From Acidocella sp. (GTDB lineage: Bacteria; Pseudomonadota; Alphaproteobacteria; Acetobacterales; Acetobacteraceae), in NCBI GenBank assembly GCA_028687415.1, contig JAQUAC010000130.1, forward strand, positions 1 through 6,524: DNA of 6,524 nt. Reading direction: 5' to 3'. A program made the position numbers and the translations under genes. Of the stretch, positions 5,753 to 6,524 are shown piece by piece. How positions within the stretch are numbered: the first letter of the stretch is position 1; each line of letters starts with the position of its first letter. Under the pieces are notes generated by a model, which saw only the letters and a program-made list of their open reading frames with translations, was not told the DNA's origin and did no database searches.

Positions 5753-6524
5753 GAACGAAGCGCGCGAATGCTTCCAGCATGTAGTCCAGATGTGCCGTGG
5801 TTAGCGCCGGATACACACCGACCCAGAAAGTGGAGGTCATCACCAGATCCGCATTCGGCGTACCACCGGAGACGCGGAAATTCTGCCCCCGCATATAGGG
5901 CTGGTGAATGAGATTTCCACCGAATAGATAGCGCGTGGCAATACGCGCATCGTTCAAATGTGCCACGAGCCGTGCTCGGGTAAACGGCGCGCCGGGCCGC
6001 ACGGTCAGCGGAAAACCAAACCATGAAGGCTCAGAATTCGCCGTAGCCTCGGGCAGAATCAGGAACTCCTCAAACGGCTTCAATCCGGCATACAGATAGC
6101 TGAAATTTTCATTGCGCATGGCAACGAACTCATCCAGCCGGTCGAGCTGCTTCACCCCGATCGCCGCCTGCATGTCCGTCATCTTCAGATTATAGCCAAG
6201 ATGTGAGTAGATGTATTTATGATCATACCCCGCCGGTAATCCGCCAAGCTGCCAGGAGAAGCGTTGCTTGCAGCTATTGTCATGCCCCGGCGGGCACCAG
6301 CAATCACGCCCCCAGTCACGCAGGCTTTCCAAAATTCGCTTGAAGGCACTTGATTTTGTAAAAACCGCGCCCCCCTCGCCAGTGGTGATATGATGCGCCG
6401 GATAAAAACTCAGCGTGGCGATGTCGCCAAAATTGCCCACGGACTGGCCGTTATAGCGGGCGCCAAGCGCATCGCAGCAATCCTCGATCAACCGCAGATC
6501 ATGCCGCTTGGCGATCTCGCAGAT
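5739..6524 (-). CDS. rfbH: RfbH/DdhC-type CDP-4-keto-6-deoxyglucose 3-dehydrase (E1), 5'-partial
   Basis: PMP-dependent, iron-sulfur dehydrase of the DegT/DnrJ/EryC1/StrS aminotransferase fold. It removes the C3 hydroxyl of CDP-4-keto-6-deoxy-D-glucose together with a partner reductase (DdhD/E3), on the route to CDP-3,6-dideoxyhexoses of surface polysaccharides. The visible 261 codons are the C-terminal part; about 175 residues lie beyond the right edge if it matches the 437-residue Yersinia E1. The frame is open to base 6524 (ICEIAKRHDLR before LIEDCCDALG). In SFYPAHHITTGEGGAV the PLP-lysine position is His (codon 6395-6393), the hallmark of dehydrases that no longer transaminate. Cysteines at codons 6476-6474, 6302-6300, 6296-6294 and 6272-6270 give exactly C-x57-C-x-C-x7-C, the known [2Fe-2S] motif of E1. 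This argues against ColD, which has the His but no cluster. A TDP-sugar homologue such as SpnQ remains possible. Confidence 0.93.
   Translation of the reverse strand: MCEIAKRHDLRLIEDCCDALGARYNGQSVGNFGDIATLSFYPAHHITTGEGGAVFTKSSAFKRILESLRDWGRDCWCPPGHDNSCKQRFSWQLGGLPAGYDHKYIYSHLGYNLKMTDMQAAIGVKQLDRLDEFVAMRNENFSYLYAGLKPFEEFLILPEATANSEPSWFGFPLTVRPGAPFTRARLVAHLNDARIATRYLFGGNLIHQPYMRGQNFRVSGGTPNADLVMTSTFWVGVYPALTTAHLDYMLEAFARFVHANT

Noticed and set aside
6390..6395. Loss of the PLP lysine as a sign of a dead aminotransferase
   Set aside because: His at this site together with the C-x57-C-x-C-x7-C cluster motif is the normal state of the RfbH/DdhC dehydrase family, so the gene is not a pseudogene.

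Overview
This 6.5 kb chromosomal window is from a GC-rich bacterium. I place it in the Alphaproteobacteria, most likely Acetobacteraceae. The basis is the single-chain GcvP, the speD-speE pair and the CCAGGGGC...GCCCCTGG-type intergenic hairpins, which I associate from memory with acetic-acid and acidophilic Acetobacteraceae. No rRNA or marker gene is present, so this is an inference.

Layout. Plus strand, 1-4502, is a housekeeping block. It holds the glycine decarboxylase P-protein gcvP (5' end cut by the window edge). Then come the polyamine genes speD (S-adenosylmethionine decarboxylase proenzyme) and speE (polyamine aminopropyltransferase), closed by a clear intrinsic terminator at 4470-4502. 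SpeD makes decarboxylated S-adenosylmethionine and SpeE transfers its aminopropyl group to putrescine, so the two form a two-step spermidine pathway. Minus strand, 4506-6524, converges on this block. It holds a 68-residue zinc-ribbon-like protein with an acidic tail, then an extended-SDR nucleotide-sugar epimerase/reductase. Overlapping the SDR gene by 14 nt is an RfbH/DdhC-type [2Fe-2S] sugar 3-dehydrase whose 5' end is cut by the right edge. The last two look like the end of a surface-polysaccharide cluster making a 3,6-dideoxyhexose-type nucleotide sugar.

Non-coding content is the most unusual part. The speD-speE gap holds a roughly 190-bp composite element: two arms of 87 and 81 nt in inverted orientation. 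Each arm carries two short hairpins and a shared GTTTGAAGAGG-containing inner end, and the inner ends form an 18-bp imperfect stem. The gcvP-speD gap holds G7, C8 and G6 tracts that can form mutually exclusive hairpins just before speD. I see no tRNA, rRNA, CRISPR array, transposase or phage gene.
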